Assembly (NCBI GenBank): GCA_029252045.1
Contig: JAQXCD010000043.1
Coordinates: 1-40,961, forward strand
Source of the DNA: Sulfitobacter sp.
Lineage (GTDB): Bacteria; Pseudomonadota; Alphaproteobacteria; Rhodobacterales; Rhodobacteraceae
Direction of reading: 5' to 3'
Length of the DNA stretch: 40,961 bases
The translations under genes were made by a program, and so were the position numbers. The notes under the pieces were generated by a model that was not told the DNA's origin, did not search any database, and saw only the letters and a list, made by a program, of their open reading frames with translations. Within the stretch, counting starts at the first letter, position 1; each line of letters starts with the position of its first letter. Shown here piece after piece: positions 1 through 7,977 of the stretch.

Positions 1-91
1 TGTCATCAACGCGAGCACGACCTCGGCTCTTAGGAAAGTAAGGCCGCAAACGCTCCATCTGCGCCTCAGTCAGCCAGTATAAGTTGCTCAT
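1..91 (-). CDS. IS5-family transposase, N-terminal fragment (runs off the window)
   Basis: The first 30 codons of a transposase are visible on the minus strand, starting at the ATG at 89-91 and leaving the window at its left edge. The N-terminus reads MSNLYWLTEAQMERLRPYFP and continues with KSRGRARVDD. This is the characteristic start of IS5-type (DDE) transposases that carry a DUF4096-like N-terminal domain. The catalytic DDE residues lie outside the window, so intactness cannot be judged. The gene reads away from tesB, so the IS sits immediately downstream of that gene. Family assignment rests on recognition of the N-terminus only. Confidence 0.85.
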   Translation of the reverse strand, partial: MSNLYWLTEAQMERLRPYFPKSRGRARVDD

Positions 92-162
92 GATATCCCC
101 CCAAACTGGGGACCGTGAAACATGACAACGCGACAAGCTCAATCGATTAATGGGTCCTGACC
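92..162 (-). mobile_element. Presumed terminal region of the IS5-type element
   Basis: The 71 bases between the transposase start and the tesB stop hold no gene. On the minus strand they begin next to the tesB TAG with GGGTCAGGACCC, an imperfect palindrome (arms GGGTC/GACCC) that is a plausible outer tip of the IS terminal repeat. The sequence TA directly outside could be the target dinucleotide typical of several IS5 subgroups. The other IS end is outside the window, so the boundary is an inference. Confidence 0.45.
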
Positions 163-1029
163 CTAGCTCTTCTTTAACGGGCGGACCAATCCTTCTTGGG
201 CGACACTTGCGACCAAGGTACCGTCAGCACTGTAGATTGACCCGCGGTTAAAGCCGCGGGCTTTTCCTGTCCAAGGGGCATCGAGATCATAAAGATGCCA
301 GTCGCTGAACTGGATAGGACCGTGAAACCACATGGCGTGGTCCAAGCTGGCGCTCATCACGTTGCCTTGGAACCATGTCAGGCCATGCGGGCGCAGTGAC
401 GAGCCGAGAAGATTCATATCGGAGGCGTAGGCCAGCAAGCAGTGCTGCATTTGCGGGCCTTGGCCTTTGGCCGTTTCCATCCGAAACCACAGGTGGTTGC
501 GGTCGGATGCTTTTTCCGGTGTGAAAAAGTCACGGGGGGCCACCTCGCGCAGCTCGATCGGTCGCTGGCGTGTGAAATCATCTCGGTATTTTTCGGGGAT
601 TTTTGCGACATGCGCCTCGCGGAGTTCAGCCCTGTTGGGCCAATCTTCGGGAGAGCCTACCTGTGGCATTGCATGCTGGAAATCCCAACCTTCTTCGTCA
701 ATGTGGAAAGAGGCGGAGAGGTTGAAAATCTGTTTGCCGTGCTGGATGGCCACCACCCGGCGGGTGGTAAAACTACCACCGTCACGGGCGCGGTCGACCT
801 GATAGATCACCGGTATTTTAGGATCACCCGGACGGATGAAATAGGCGTGCAGGCTATGGCACAACCGGTCGGGCACTGTGCGGTATGCCGCCATCAGCGC
901 CTGTGCGATGACGTGGCCGCCGAAGATACGCGTGGTTGTCTCTCCGCCCGAGCCTATGCCGCGAAACAGATCTACCTCCAGCTGTTCGATGTCCAAAAGC
1001 TCAATCAGTTGGTCGGCGACGGTCTTCAT
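163..1029 (-). CDS. tesB: Acyl-CoA thioesterase II (TesB-like)
   Basis: 288 aa double-hotdog thioesterase hydrolysing acyl-CoA to free acid and CoA in the cytoplasm. The start at 1029 (MKTVADQL) is chosen because the family begins there and a TGAGGC ribosome site lies just upstream; an open frame continues upstream but would run into the preceding gene. TesB hallmarks are the N-terminal FGGHVIAQAL motif, the ASDMNLL segment that carries the catalytic-type Asp, and the C-terminal SVAQEGLVRP with its Gln. Length matches E. coli TesB (286 aa). It follows acetoacetyl-CoA synthetase by 10 bp as the last gene of the operon and probably releases CoA from dead-end intermediates. The stop codon abuts the putative IS end. 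Confidence 0.93.
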   Translation of the reverse strand: MKTVADQLIELLDIEQLEVDLFRGIGSGGETTTRIFGGHVIAQALMAAYRTVPDRLCHSLHAYFIRPGDPKIPVIYQVDRARDGGSFTTRRVVAIQHGKQIFNLSASFHIDEEGWDFQHAMPQVGSPEDWPNRAELREAHVAKIPEKYRDDFTRQRPIELREVAPRDFFTPEKASDRNHLWFRMETAKGQGPQMQHCLLAYASDMNLLGSSLRPHGLTWFQGNVMSASLDHAMWFHGPIQFSDWHLYDLDAPWTGKARGFNRGSIYSADGTLVASVAQEGLVRPLKKS

Positions 1030-1039
1030 ATCGGTTGCC

Positions 1040-2995
1040 TCAGGCGCTGGCCCGTGCATTCGCATAGGCGATGTAGAAATCAAAGCTTGCGGGGTTGGCC
1101 ATGCTATCACGGTTCACCACGGTTGCGGCATCACCCCCCAACAACAGCTTTTTCACGGGAACCTCAAGCTTTTTACCCGATAGGGTGCGGGGGATTTCCG
1201 CAACCAGCACGATCTCGTTCGGGATAAAGCGGGCAGAGACACCTGTGCGGATGGCCTGATTGATTTTATCTTTCAATGCATCATCGAAGGGTACGCCGAC
1301 AGCGGGGACCACAAACAGCGGCATAAAGCTATCTCTACCGAGAAACTCAAGGTCGACGACAAGGCTATCGAGCACCTCATCAAGGCCTTCAACCGCCTGA
1401 TAAATTTCAGCGGAGCCAAGGCGCAGGCCCTTGCGGTTGATCGTGGCATCCGAGCGGCCATAGATAACGCTGGCGCCGCCGTCATCAATGCTGATCCAGT
1501 CGCCATGGCGCCAGATACCGGGGTATGTGTCGTAATAGCTCTCGAAAAGGCGCGAACCGTCATCGTCGCCCCAGAAAAACAGCGGCATGGAGGGCAGCGG
1601 CTGGGTGCAAACGAGTTCTCCGACTTCGCCGACCAACTCATTCCCGTTTGGGTCATACGCGCGGACAGCATTGCCAAGCGCACGGCATTGCATCTCGCCA
1701 GCGCGAACGGGCATGCCGGGGTGGCCCAGAACAAAAGCACCCGCCAGATCGGTGCCGCCAGAGATCGGAGCAAGCCAGACGTCTTCCTTCACCTCGCGGT
1801 AGATCCAGTCATAGGCGTCCGCGCTGAGCGGCGAACCGGTGGACCCAAGCGAGCGTAGATGGCTGAGATCAACAGCCTCACGTGGAGGGGTGATGCCGGC
1901 CTTGAGACAACCGGAAAAAAAGGCGGCCCCTGCCCCGAAATAGGTAAGCTTCTCCTCTGCTGCAAAACGCCAGAGCGCCAGCATATCGGGGTGGTTCGGT
2001 GCACCATCATAGAGGCAGACCGTTGCCCCCTGCCCCAGAGCCATCCATTGCGCATTCCACATGATCCAGCCCGAAGAAGTGAGCCAGCAGAAGCGGTCAT
2101 TTGCGGTAATATCGTGGTGTAGAGACTGTTTCGCAGCCTCTAGAATAATCCCGCCATGGCCGTGAACAATGGGTTTCGGGTTCCCGGTGGTGCCGGACGA
2201 ATAGACAATCCAGAGGGGCTGATCAAAAGGCACTTGGGTTGCAGCAAACGGCACTTCATCGTTTAACAGACTATCCCAGGACACATGCCCGTCAGGGATT
2301 TCACCTACAACGGGCAGGGTCACAAACTGGGTTACGCTAGGCAACTCGGCGGTGATCTGTGCCAGCACGGCGCGGCGGTCTACTGTCTTGCCCGCATGCA
2401 CATAGCCGTCTTGGGAAATGAACACTTTGGGTGCAATCTGTTTGAAGCGGTCAACAATTGCGACCTGCCCCATATCGGGCGCACACAGGGACCACGCAGC
2501 ACCTATACTGGCGGTGGCAAGCAGAGCAATCAGCGCCGCTTCAGTATTGGGCAGTACGGCCACGACACGGTCGCCTTGCTCAACCCCCATGCGCCGCAAG
2601 TGTGCGGCCACAGACGCCACCTGACGGCGCAACTGACCCCAAGTGAGCTCATGCCTGCCGCTGGTTTCAGAGAAGCTCACGATGGCTGGATGATCCTCGC
2701 GGCCCTCTGCGTGGTGCAGGATGTTATCCGCATAATTCAGCATCGCGTCGGGACACCACTGCGCCCCCGGCATGTCGCGGTTGCCTAGGATGCGGGTGTA
2801 GGGAACACTGGCACGGATACCGAAGAAGTCCCAGATCGCCGCCCAAAACGCATCGAGATCTTTGACGCTCCACTCCCACATCGCGTTATAATCAGGGAAC
2901 GTCAGGCCGCGCGTTTCACCGACAAACCGCTCGAACGCGGCCATGGTTGACGCCTCGGCCCGCTCTGGCGTCGGGGTCCACAAGATGCGGTTCAA
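1040..2995 (-). CDS. aacS: Acetoacetyl-CoA synthetase (acetoacetate-CoA ligase)
   Basis: 651 aa adenylate-forming enzyme: acetoacetate + ATP + CoA to acetoacetyl-CoA + AMP + PPi (EC 6.2.1.16), cytoplasmic. The P-loop-like AMP-binding motif YSSGTTGNPKPIVHG lies near residue 265, and the C-terminal IPRTLSGKKLEVPVKK carries the catalytic lysine region. Length fits AacS (about 650 aa), and the N-terminal LWTPTPERAEAS stretch is typical of AacS. That stretch requires a TTG start at 2993-2995: it is preceded by GGAG 7 nt upstream and overlaps the preceding stop as TTGA, while the next Met (residue 18) would cut into the conserved region. It feeds acetoacetate, for example from ketone bodies or leucine breakdown, to the thiolase encoded at 13269-14465. 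Confidence 0.93.
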   Translation of the reverse strand: MNRILWTPTPERAEASTMAAFERFVGETRGLTFPDYNAMWEWSVKDLDAFWAAIWDFFGIRASVPYTRILGNRDMPGAQWCPDAMLNYADNILHHAEGREDHPAIVSFSETSGRHELTWGQLRRQVASVAAHLRRMGVEQGDRVVAVLPNTEAALIALLATASIGAAWSLCAPDMGQVAIVDRFKQIAPKVFISQDGYVHAGKTVDRRAVLAQITAELPSVTQFVTLPVVGEIPDGHVSWDSLLNDEVPFAATQVPFDQPLWIVYSSGTTGNPKPIVHGHGGIILEAAKQSLHHDITANDRFCWLTSSGWIMWNAQWMALGQGATVCLYDGAPNHPDMLALWRFAAEEKLTYFGAGAAFFSGCLKAGITPPREAVDLSHLRSLGSTGSPLSADAYDWIYREVKEDVWLAPISGGTDLAGAFVLGHPGMPVRAGEMQCRALGNAVRAYDPNGNELVGEVGELVCTQPLPSMPLFFWGDDDGSRLFESYYDTYPGIWRHGDWISIDDGGASVIYGRSDATINRKGLRLGSAEIYQAVEGLDEVLDSLVVDLEFLGRDSFMPLFVVPAVGVPFDDALKDKINQAIRTGVSARFIPNEIVLVAEIPRTLSGKKLEVPVKKLLLGGDAATVVNRDSMANPASFDFYIAYANARASA

Positions 2996-4197
2996 GTCAG
3001 AGCTCCGTGGATCAGGGCTTTGAGTTGCGGGCGGGCGGGATAAGAACTGCTGGGAATCAGCTGGGTGAAAAATATCACAGACAGATCATTCACCGGATCG
3101 ATCCAGAACGCAGTAGAGGCCATGCCACCCCAGCTAAAATCACCGACACTGCCCGGTGCACGCGAACGGCCCGGATCCAGAACGACAGCGCCGCCAAGGC
3201 CAAAGCCCATACCCTCCATCGGTTGCTCGGCAAAGCTGGTGGGGCCCATTGAGGCGATATCAGTGCCCAGATGGTTGCGCATCATAAACGCGAGAGTTTT
3301 GGGGCCGATCAGGCCGGCACCACCTGTGCGCATCATTTCGGTGAACTTGAGGTAGTCGTCGATGGTGCCCACCAATCCGCCACCGCCAGACTGGATTTGC
3401 GTACCCAGAAACGGCGACTTTGCCGAGCCGTCGATCATCCGGAGACTTTCAGCTGATTTTTCTACCTTCCCGACAGAAAAGCCGCCAGCGGCCAGAGGAG
3501 TATAGCAGGCGGCAAAGCGTTCTGTCGCATGGGCTGGTACGGTAAAACGTGTCTCGTCCATGCCCAGCGGATCGAATATCTCATCAATAAAGAACTGCTC
3601 CAGCGTTTTGCCAGAGACCACCTCGACAACCCGGCCAAGGATGTCGATGCCAACAGAATACTCCCACCGCCTTCCGGGGGCAAAGGCAAGAGGCAGTGCC
3701 GCGACACGGTTACACATCTCTCCCAGAGAACCCTTGTTACCGTGGAATTCAATCTTCTGCTCGGCCATGACCTCGCCCAGCACACCGGGGTTGAACCCGT
3801 AGCTGAGGCCGGAGGTATGGGTGAGCAAATGGTGCAGCGTGGGCGTGGCGCAGGGCTGGACCTGATCAATTGCAGTAGCCCCTTGCATCAAGCACTGCAT
3901 GTTTTCGAACGCAGGGATAAAATCCGACACAGGCGCATCAAGGTGGAACAACCCGCGCTCTGCCAGCATCATGATCGCAACCGACGTGATCGGCTTGGTC
4001 ATCGAATAGATGCGCGCAACTGTGTCTCGCTCAAACGGTAAACCCGCTGCTACGTCACGGTGGCCACAAGCGTGGAAATACGCTTCGCGCCCTCCTTGCG
4101 CCACCAGAACAGATGCGCCCGCAAAACGGCGCGTATCCACATACGACTGCATCCAGTCAGCGATCCGGTCCAGCCGGTCCCGATCAAATGAGGGCAT
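2992..4197 (-). CDS. Serine hydrolase, beta-lactamase/EstB class C-like family
   Basis: 401 aa. The fold family is shown by the SxxK motif in IYSMTKPITS (nucleophile Ser and general-base Lys), by WEYSVGIDILG, which supplies the family tyrosine, and by a C-terminal SWGG motif in place of KTG. No signal peptide is visible, so it is probably a cytoplasmic esterase or amidase rather than a periplasmic beta-lactamase. The ATG at 4197 is chosen because it overlaps the livF stop (TAATG); a GTG five codons upstream is less likely. It sits between the Liv transporter and acetoacetyl-CoA synthetase, so it may hydrolyse an ester or lactone brought in by the importer. The substrate cannot be read from sequence. 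Confidence 0.85.
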   Translation of the reverse strand: MPSFDRDRLDRIADWMQSYVDTRRFAGASVLVAQGGREAYFHACGHRDVAAGLPFERDTVARIYSMTKPITSVAIMMLAERGLFHLDAPVSDFIPAFENMQCLMQGATAIDQVQPCATPTLHHLLTHTSGLSYGFNPGVLGEVMAEQKIEFHGNKGSLGEMCNRVAALPLAFAPGRRWEYSVGIDILGRVVEVVSGKTLEQFFIDEIFDPLGMDETRFTVPAHATERFAACYTPLAAGGFSVGKVEKSAESLRMIDGSAKSPFLGTQIQSGGGGLVGTIDDYLKFTEMMRTGGAGLIGPKTLAFMMRNHLGTDIASMGPTSFAEQPMEGMGFGLGGAVVLDPGRSRAPGSVGDFSWGGMASTAFWIDPVNDLSVIFFTQLIPSSSYPARPQLKALIHGALT

Positions 4198-4898
4198 TAA
4201 ACTTCCAACCACTCCTTGCGCACGTCATCGCGGCTTTTCAACTCCGCCGGTGTGCCCTCAAACACAACCTGACCATGACCCATCACATAGACGCGGTCCG
4301 CAATATCCATCGCAATAGACAGCTTTTGCTCAACCAGCAGCGTGGAGATGCCTTTCTCGGCGATGGCTTTCAACACTTCGGCTACTTTCTGAACCATCTG
4401 CGGGGACAGCCCCTCTGTCGGCTCGTCAATCATGACAAAATCAGGGTCACCCATCAGCGTGCGGCACATGGTCAACATCTGTTGCTCACCGCCCGATAGA
4501 ACGGAGGCTTCGACATCGGCGCGGCGATCGAGGTTCTCGAACATCTCGAACATCATCTGCATCGACCAGCGGCCTGCACCGTCCTTCTGACCGGGTTTGA
4601 GGCCCAGCGTCAGGTTCTGCCGTGTCGTCAGACCGGGGAAGATGTCACGGTTTTCGGGCACATAACCGATGCCCATATTGGCGATCTCATAGGCCTTCTT
4701 GCCTGCAATCTCCTGCCCTCTGAACTTGACCGAACCTTTCGGCTCGACCTCGCCCATGATGGCCTTGCAGGTCGTAGAGCGCCCCACGCCGTTGCGGCCC
4801 AAAAGGGCGACAATCTCGCCCTCTTTCACATTAAGGTTCACACCCTGAAGGATGTGGGATTTGCCGTAGTAGGCGTGCATGTCGGTGACTTCAATCAA
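4197..4898 (-). CDS. livF: Branched-chain amino acid-type ABC transporter ATPase (LivF-like)
   Basis: 233 aa ATP-binding subunit of a HAAT-family importer, cytoplasmic and membrane-associated. The signature LSGGEQQML and Walker B with D-loop neighbourhood FVMIDEPTEGLSP are intact. Walker A at residues 34-42 reads GRNGVGRST: the usual phosphate-binding lysine (position 40) is arginine, encoded CGC at about 4779-4781. The rest of the protein is full length and conserved. It overlaps livG by 4 bp (ATGA) and is itself followed by the hydrolase gene with TAATG coupling. The Lys-to-Arg change could be a subfamily trait or reduce ATPase activity, leaving LivG as the main active site. Confidence 0.92.
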   Translation of the reverse strand: MIEVTDMHAYYGKSHILQGVNLNVKEGEIVALLGRNGVGRSTTCKAIMGEVEPKGSVKFRGQEIAGKKAYEIANMGIGYVPENRDIFPGLTTRQNLTLGLKPGQKDGAGRWSMQMMFEMFENLDRRADVEASVLSGGEQQMLTMCRTLMGDPDFVMIDEPTEGLSPQMVQKVAEVLKAIAEKGISTLLVEQKLSIAMDIADRVYVMGHGQVVFEGTPAELKSRDDVRKEWLEV

Positions 4899-5656
4899 TG
4901 TTCTGCCTCCAGTGCAGCGCCCAGATAGGCTTCTTGTACTTTTGCGTCTGCGCGCACATCTGCGGGCGCACCTGTTGCAATAATCTCGCCGTAGACCAGC
5001 ACACTGATCCGGTCGGCAAGGCCGAAGACCACGCTCATGTCGTGCTCAACCATAATCAGGGTTTTGCCTTCGGTAACCTTCAGGATCAGATCGGTAATGT
5101 AATCCGTCTCGGTGTTGGACATACCCGCTGTCGGCTCGTCCAACATGATCACGTTTGCACCACCGGCGATGGTGATCCCGATTTCCAGCGCGCGCTGCTC
5201 GGCATAGCTGAGCGTACCCGCAGGCAGATTGCGCCGCTCGAGCAAGTTGATCTGGTCAAGGATGGCTTCTGCCCCTTCGGTCAGCGCGCGACTGCGGCTC
5301 ACCAAATTCCAGAAGCTGTACTTATAGCCCTGCGACCACAACAACGCGCAACGGATGTTTTCGAACACCGTCATTGCCGGAAAGATGTTGGTGATCTGGA
5401 ACGAGCGGCTGAGGCCCTTGCGGTTGATCTGGAATGGCTCCAGTCCGGCAAGGTTTTCACCGTGCAGTTTGACCGATCCCGCGGTCGGCGCGAAACGCGC
5501 TGTGATCAGGTTGAACAGCGTCGATTTACCGGCGCCGTTGGGTCCGATAATCGCGTGCCGCTCTGCCTTGCCGATCGACAGATCGATGCCGCGGATGATT
5601 TCGGCTTTACCGAAGCTCTTCTTCAGGCCGGTGAGTTCAAGTGCGGGTGTGCTCAT
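4895..5656 (-). CDS. livG: Branched-chain amino acid-type ABC transporter ATPase (LivG-like)
   Basis: 253 aa ATP-binding subunit that pairs with LivF below the LivHM permease. It has a canonical Walker A (GPNGAGKST), a signature variant LSYAEQRALEIG in place of LSGGQ, Walker B VIMLDEPTAGMS and the H-loop VEHDM. The LSYAEQ signature is usual in LivG proteins. Translationally coupled at both ends: start overlaps livM by 4 bp and stop overlaps livF by 4 bp. Confidence 0.94.
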   Translation of the reverse strand: MSTPALELTGLKKSFGKAEIIRGIDLSIGKAERHAIIGPNGAGKSTLFNLITARFAPTAGSVKLHGENLAGLEPFQINRKGLSRSFQITNIFPAMTVFENIRCALLWSQGYKYSFWNLVSRSRALTEGAEAILDQINLLERRNLPAGTLSYAEQRALEIGITIAGGANVIMLDEPTAGMSNTETDYITDLILKVTEGKTLIMVEHDMSVVFGLADRISVLVYGEIIATGAPADVRADAKVQEAYLGAALEAEH

Positions 5657-6948
5657 GATGCGCCTCCTGCTGTGTTGGCTTCATTCCAGGCGTCCCTAAG
5701 AGAAGGTGCCGTTGCTTTTGCAATCCCAAGCCCGATCAATGTAATGGCCACTGCAATAACCCATGGCATCAAGCTGTGACTATCGAAGGTCGTCCAGAAA
5801 ATTGTCATTTCCTCGTCCCCCGGAGGTGCATGACGGAAGTGGAATGTCATCTCGACCAGCGCAGCCAAACCAAATAGGCCAATAGCCCCGGGTAAAAGCG
5901 TTTTGAGATAGGGCAGAATTAGACCACTCGCCTTGCGCAGCTTGAATGCCGGCACATGCATCATGATCAGACCCGCCAAACCGCCCGGGAAGAACATAAC
6001 AGTCGCCACAAACAAGGCACCTGCGTAGAAGGCCCATAGCTCGGTTGAAAGGCTCAGCACGGTTTGCAGAAGGGTGAACGCAACGGCGCCAATGATCGGT
6101 CCGAAGAAGAAGCCAACACCACCAAGGAAGGTCACCAGAAGGATCACACCAGACGAAGCCGTGTTCAGGTTCTCTTCGGTCAGGATCTCGTAGTTGATGG
6201 CAAACAGACCACCCGCAACACCTGCGAAAAAGCCGGAAGCGACAAAGCTGTAATAGCGCACCCAGCGGGAGGAATAACCCAAGAATTCGGCACGTTCGGG
6301 ATTGTCCCGCACCGCGTTGGCCATCCGACCTACAGGTGTACGGCTCCACAGGTACATAAGCGCGGCTGAGATCAGGACCCAAGCAGCCGTCAGGTAGTAC
6401 ACTTCTTCTTGCTGAAGGAATTCGACGCCAAAGAACGGTTGGGCATAGGTACGGTCGCCCGAGATACCCTCTTCGCCGCCGAAGAATGCAACGATAATCA
6501 CGGAGCAAGCGGCAATCAATTCACCAACTCCCAGCGAGATCATCGCAAACACAGTGCCTGCACTTCTGGTCGAGAAGGACCCGACGATCATCGCAAGGCC
6601 CATGCCGAACAAGCCGCCGAAGATTGGCAAAATTACCAACGGGATGCTGGCGAAGAAGTCGGACATGTTCATGATGTGCATGCACGCAAAGCCGCCCACA
6701 CCCGCATATACTGCGTGACCAAAGGACAGCATGCCCCCCTGCCCCAAAAGCATGTTGTAGGCCAGCGCGAAGACGATGGTGATCGACATCTGGTTCATGA
6801 TGGTCAGCGCAGAGTTATTGGTGAAAACCTGCGGCAAGAGAGCCAACACAACGGCGGCAATCAGCCAAGGCGCCAGAGGAAGGATCATAGAGCCGGCGCG
6901 CATACGCTCTGCCGCTTTTGACGGGTCTGTTTTGATTTGATCGTTCAT
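5653..6948 (-). CDS. livM: Branched-chain amino acid-type ABC transporter permease (LivM-like, with C-terminal extension)
   Basis: 431 aa inner-membrane permease. The core (to about residue 330) has the LivM pattern of hydrophobic helices and the loops NMLLGQGGMLSFGHA and GFFAGVAGGLFAI. It is about 90-100 residues longer than common LivM proteins: the tail contains two further hydrophobic stretches (around LLPGAIGLFGLAALVEM and PWVIAVAITLIGLGIA) separated by a polar loop. The start overlaps livH by 4 bp. Partner of LivH in the translocation pore; substrate is set by the binding protein. Confidence 0.92.
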   Translation of the reverse strand: MNDQIKTDPSKAAERMRAGSMILPLAPWLIAAVVLALLPQVFTNNSALTIMNQMSITIVFALAYNMLLGQGGMLSFGHAVYAGVGGFACMHIMNMSDFFASIPLVILPIFGGLFGMGLAMIVGSFSTRSAGTVFAMISLGVGELIAACSVIIVAFFGGEEGISGDRTYAQPFFGVEFLQQEEVYYLTAAWVLISAALMYLWSRTPVGRMANAVRDNPERAEFLGYSSRWVRYYSFVASGFFAGVAGGLFAINYEILTEENLNTASSGVILLVTFLGGVGFFFGPIIGAVAFTLLQTVLSLSTELWAFYAGALFVATVMFFPGGLAGLIMMHVPAFKLRKASGLILPYLKTLLPGAIGLFGLAALVEMTFHFRHAPPGDEEMTIFWTTFDSHSLMPWVIAVAITLIGLGIAKATAPSLRDAWNEANTAGGAS

Positions 6949-7901
6949 GAGCTGCGCTTTCCGAAGAGACCTGCGGGGCGGAAGATAAGGATCAGCACCA
7001 TCAGGATATAGGGGAGGATGTCAGCAATTTGCGGACTGGTAAGGCTCCAGAAATCCCGGAACACACTGTCGCTCAAATTTTCAGGAGTACTGATGCCAAT
7101 AGCGTTCAGGACATTTTCCATCTCGATATTATAGGATTTGGCAAAGGTCGTGATCCAGCCGATCAACAGCGACGCCACAAGTGCGCCCCAAAGGGAGCCG
7201 AGACCGCCGATAACGATGGTCACAAACACAATCGAGCCCAGCACAAAGGCCATACCCGGGAAGGTGCCCAACACCGGCCCCGCAATAACACCGGCAACAC
7301 CGGCGAGCGCCGTACCAACCCCGAAGACACCCATAAAGATCAGCGGCACGTTATGACCCAAGGCCTCGACTGTGCGCGGATAGCTGAGCGCTGCCTGAAT
7401 GATCATGCCAACGCGTGTTTTGGTCAGCACATATAGCAGACCAATGAAGATACCCACCGAGATAAAGATCATGAATATTTTGTAAGCCGGAATAGAGTTA
7501 CCCGAGATTGCAAAAGCGGTGAAGTTGAGAATTTCAGGCACGTTATAAGGCATCTGGTTTTTGCCCCAGACAAACTGAACCAATTCTTCAATCAACAGCG
7601 CAAGACCGAAGGTAAAGATCAGCTCGGGAACGTGGCCATATTGGTGCACACGTCGTAGGCCGTAGCGTTCGACCCCTGCACCGGCAAGGCCGACAATCAA
7701 AGGCGCAACGAGCAGGCCCACCCAGAATCCCAATGCAAGGCTTATCGAATAGGCAAAATACGCACCCAGCATGTAGAAGCTGGCATGGGCGAAATTCAGG
7801 ACCCCCATCATCGAGAAAATAAGGGTCAGGCCGGCGGACAGCATAAACAACAGCAGTCCGGTCACCAGCCCGTCGATCAGATTGACGAGAATGAGGTCCA
7901 T
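6945..7901 (-). CDS. livH: Branched-chain amino acid-type ABC transporter permease (LivH-like)
   Basis: 318 aa integral-membrane permease. The N-terminus (NLIDGLVTGLLLFMLSAGLT) and the following GVLNFAHASFYMLGAYFA segment are the LivH hallmark. Later motifs GLGSLWGALVASLLIGW and RPAGLFG close the protein in the expected place. The ATG at 7899-7901 has a strong GGAGGGG site. The gene lies 76 bp downstream of livJ, beyond an intrinsic terminator, so its transcription depends on read-through or on a promoter not seen here. Confidence 0.94.
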   Translation of the reverse strand: MDLILVNLIDGLVTGLLLFMLSAGLTLIFSMMGVLNFAHASFYMLGAYFAYSISLALGFWVGLLVAPLIVGLAGAGVERYGLRRVHQYGHVPELIFTFGLALLIEELVQFVWGKNQMPYNVPEILNFTAFAISGNSIPAYKIFMIFISVGIFIGLLYVLTKTRVGMIIQAALSYPRTVEALGHNVPLIFMGVFGVGTALAGVAGVIAGPVLGTFPGMAFVLGSIVFVTIVIGGLGSLWGALVASLLIGWITTFAKSYNIEMENVLNAIGISTPENLSDSVFRDFWSLTSPQIADILPYILMVLILIFRPAGLFGKRSS

Positions 7902-7929
7902 TGGGCCCCTCCGGTAGATTTGAAATTAC

Positions 7930-7964
7930 AAAAAAGTGGCCCGTCCGCATGCAGCGGACGGGCC
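7930..7964 (-). terminator. Intrinsic terminator/attenuator between livJ and livH
   Basis: A perfect 11-bp stem (GGCCCGTCCGC / GCGGACGGGCC, 7938-7948 with 7954-7964) closes a 5-nt loop. On the minus strand it is followed within 2 nt by six T residues (7930-7935). It sits 13 bp after the livJ stop and 28 bp before the livH start. Placement inside the operon suggests partial termination, so that the periplasmic binding protein is made in excess over the membrane components. Confidence 0.88.
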
Positions 7965-7977
7965 GACGAAGTGCCGC

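Noticed and set aside
4197-4898. LivF as a pseudogene because of the missing Walker A lysine
   Set aside because: Full length, no frameshift, all other ABC motifs conserved and coupled within an intact operon.
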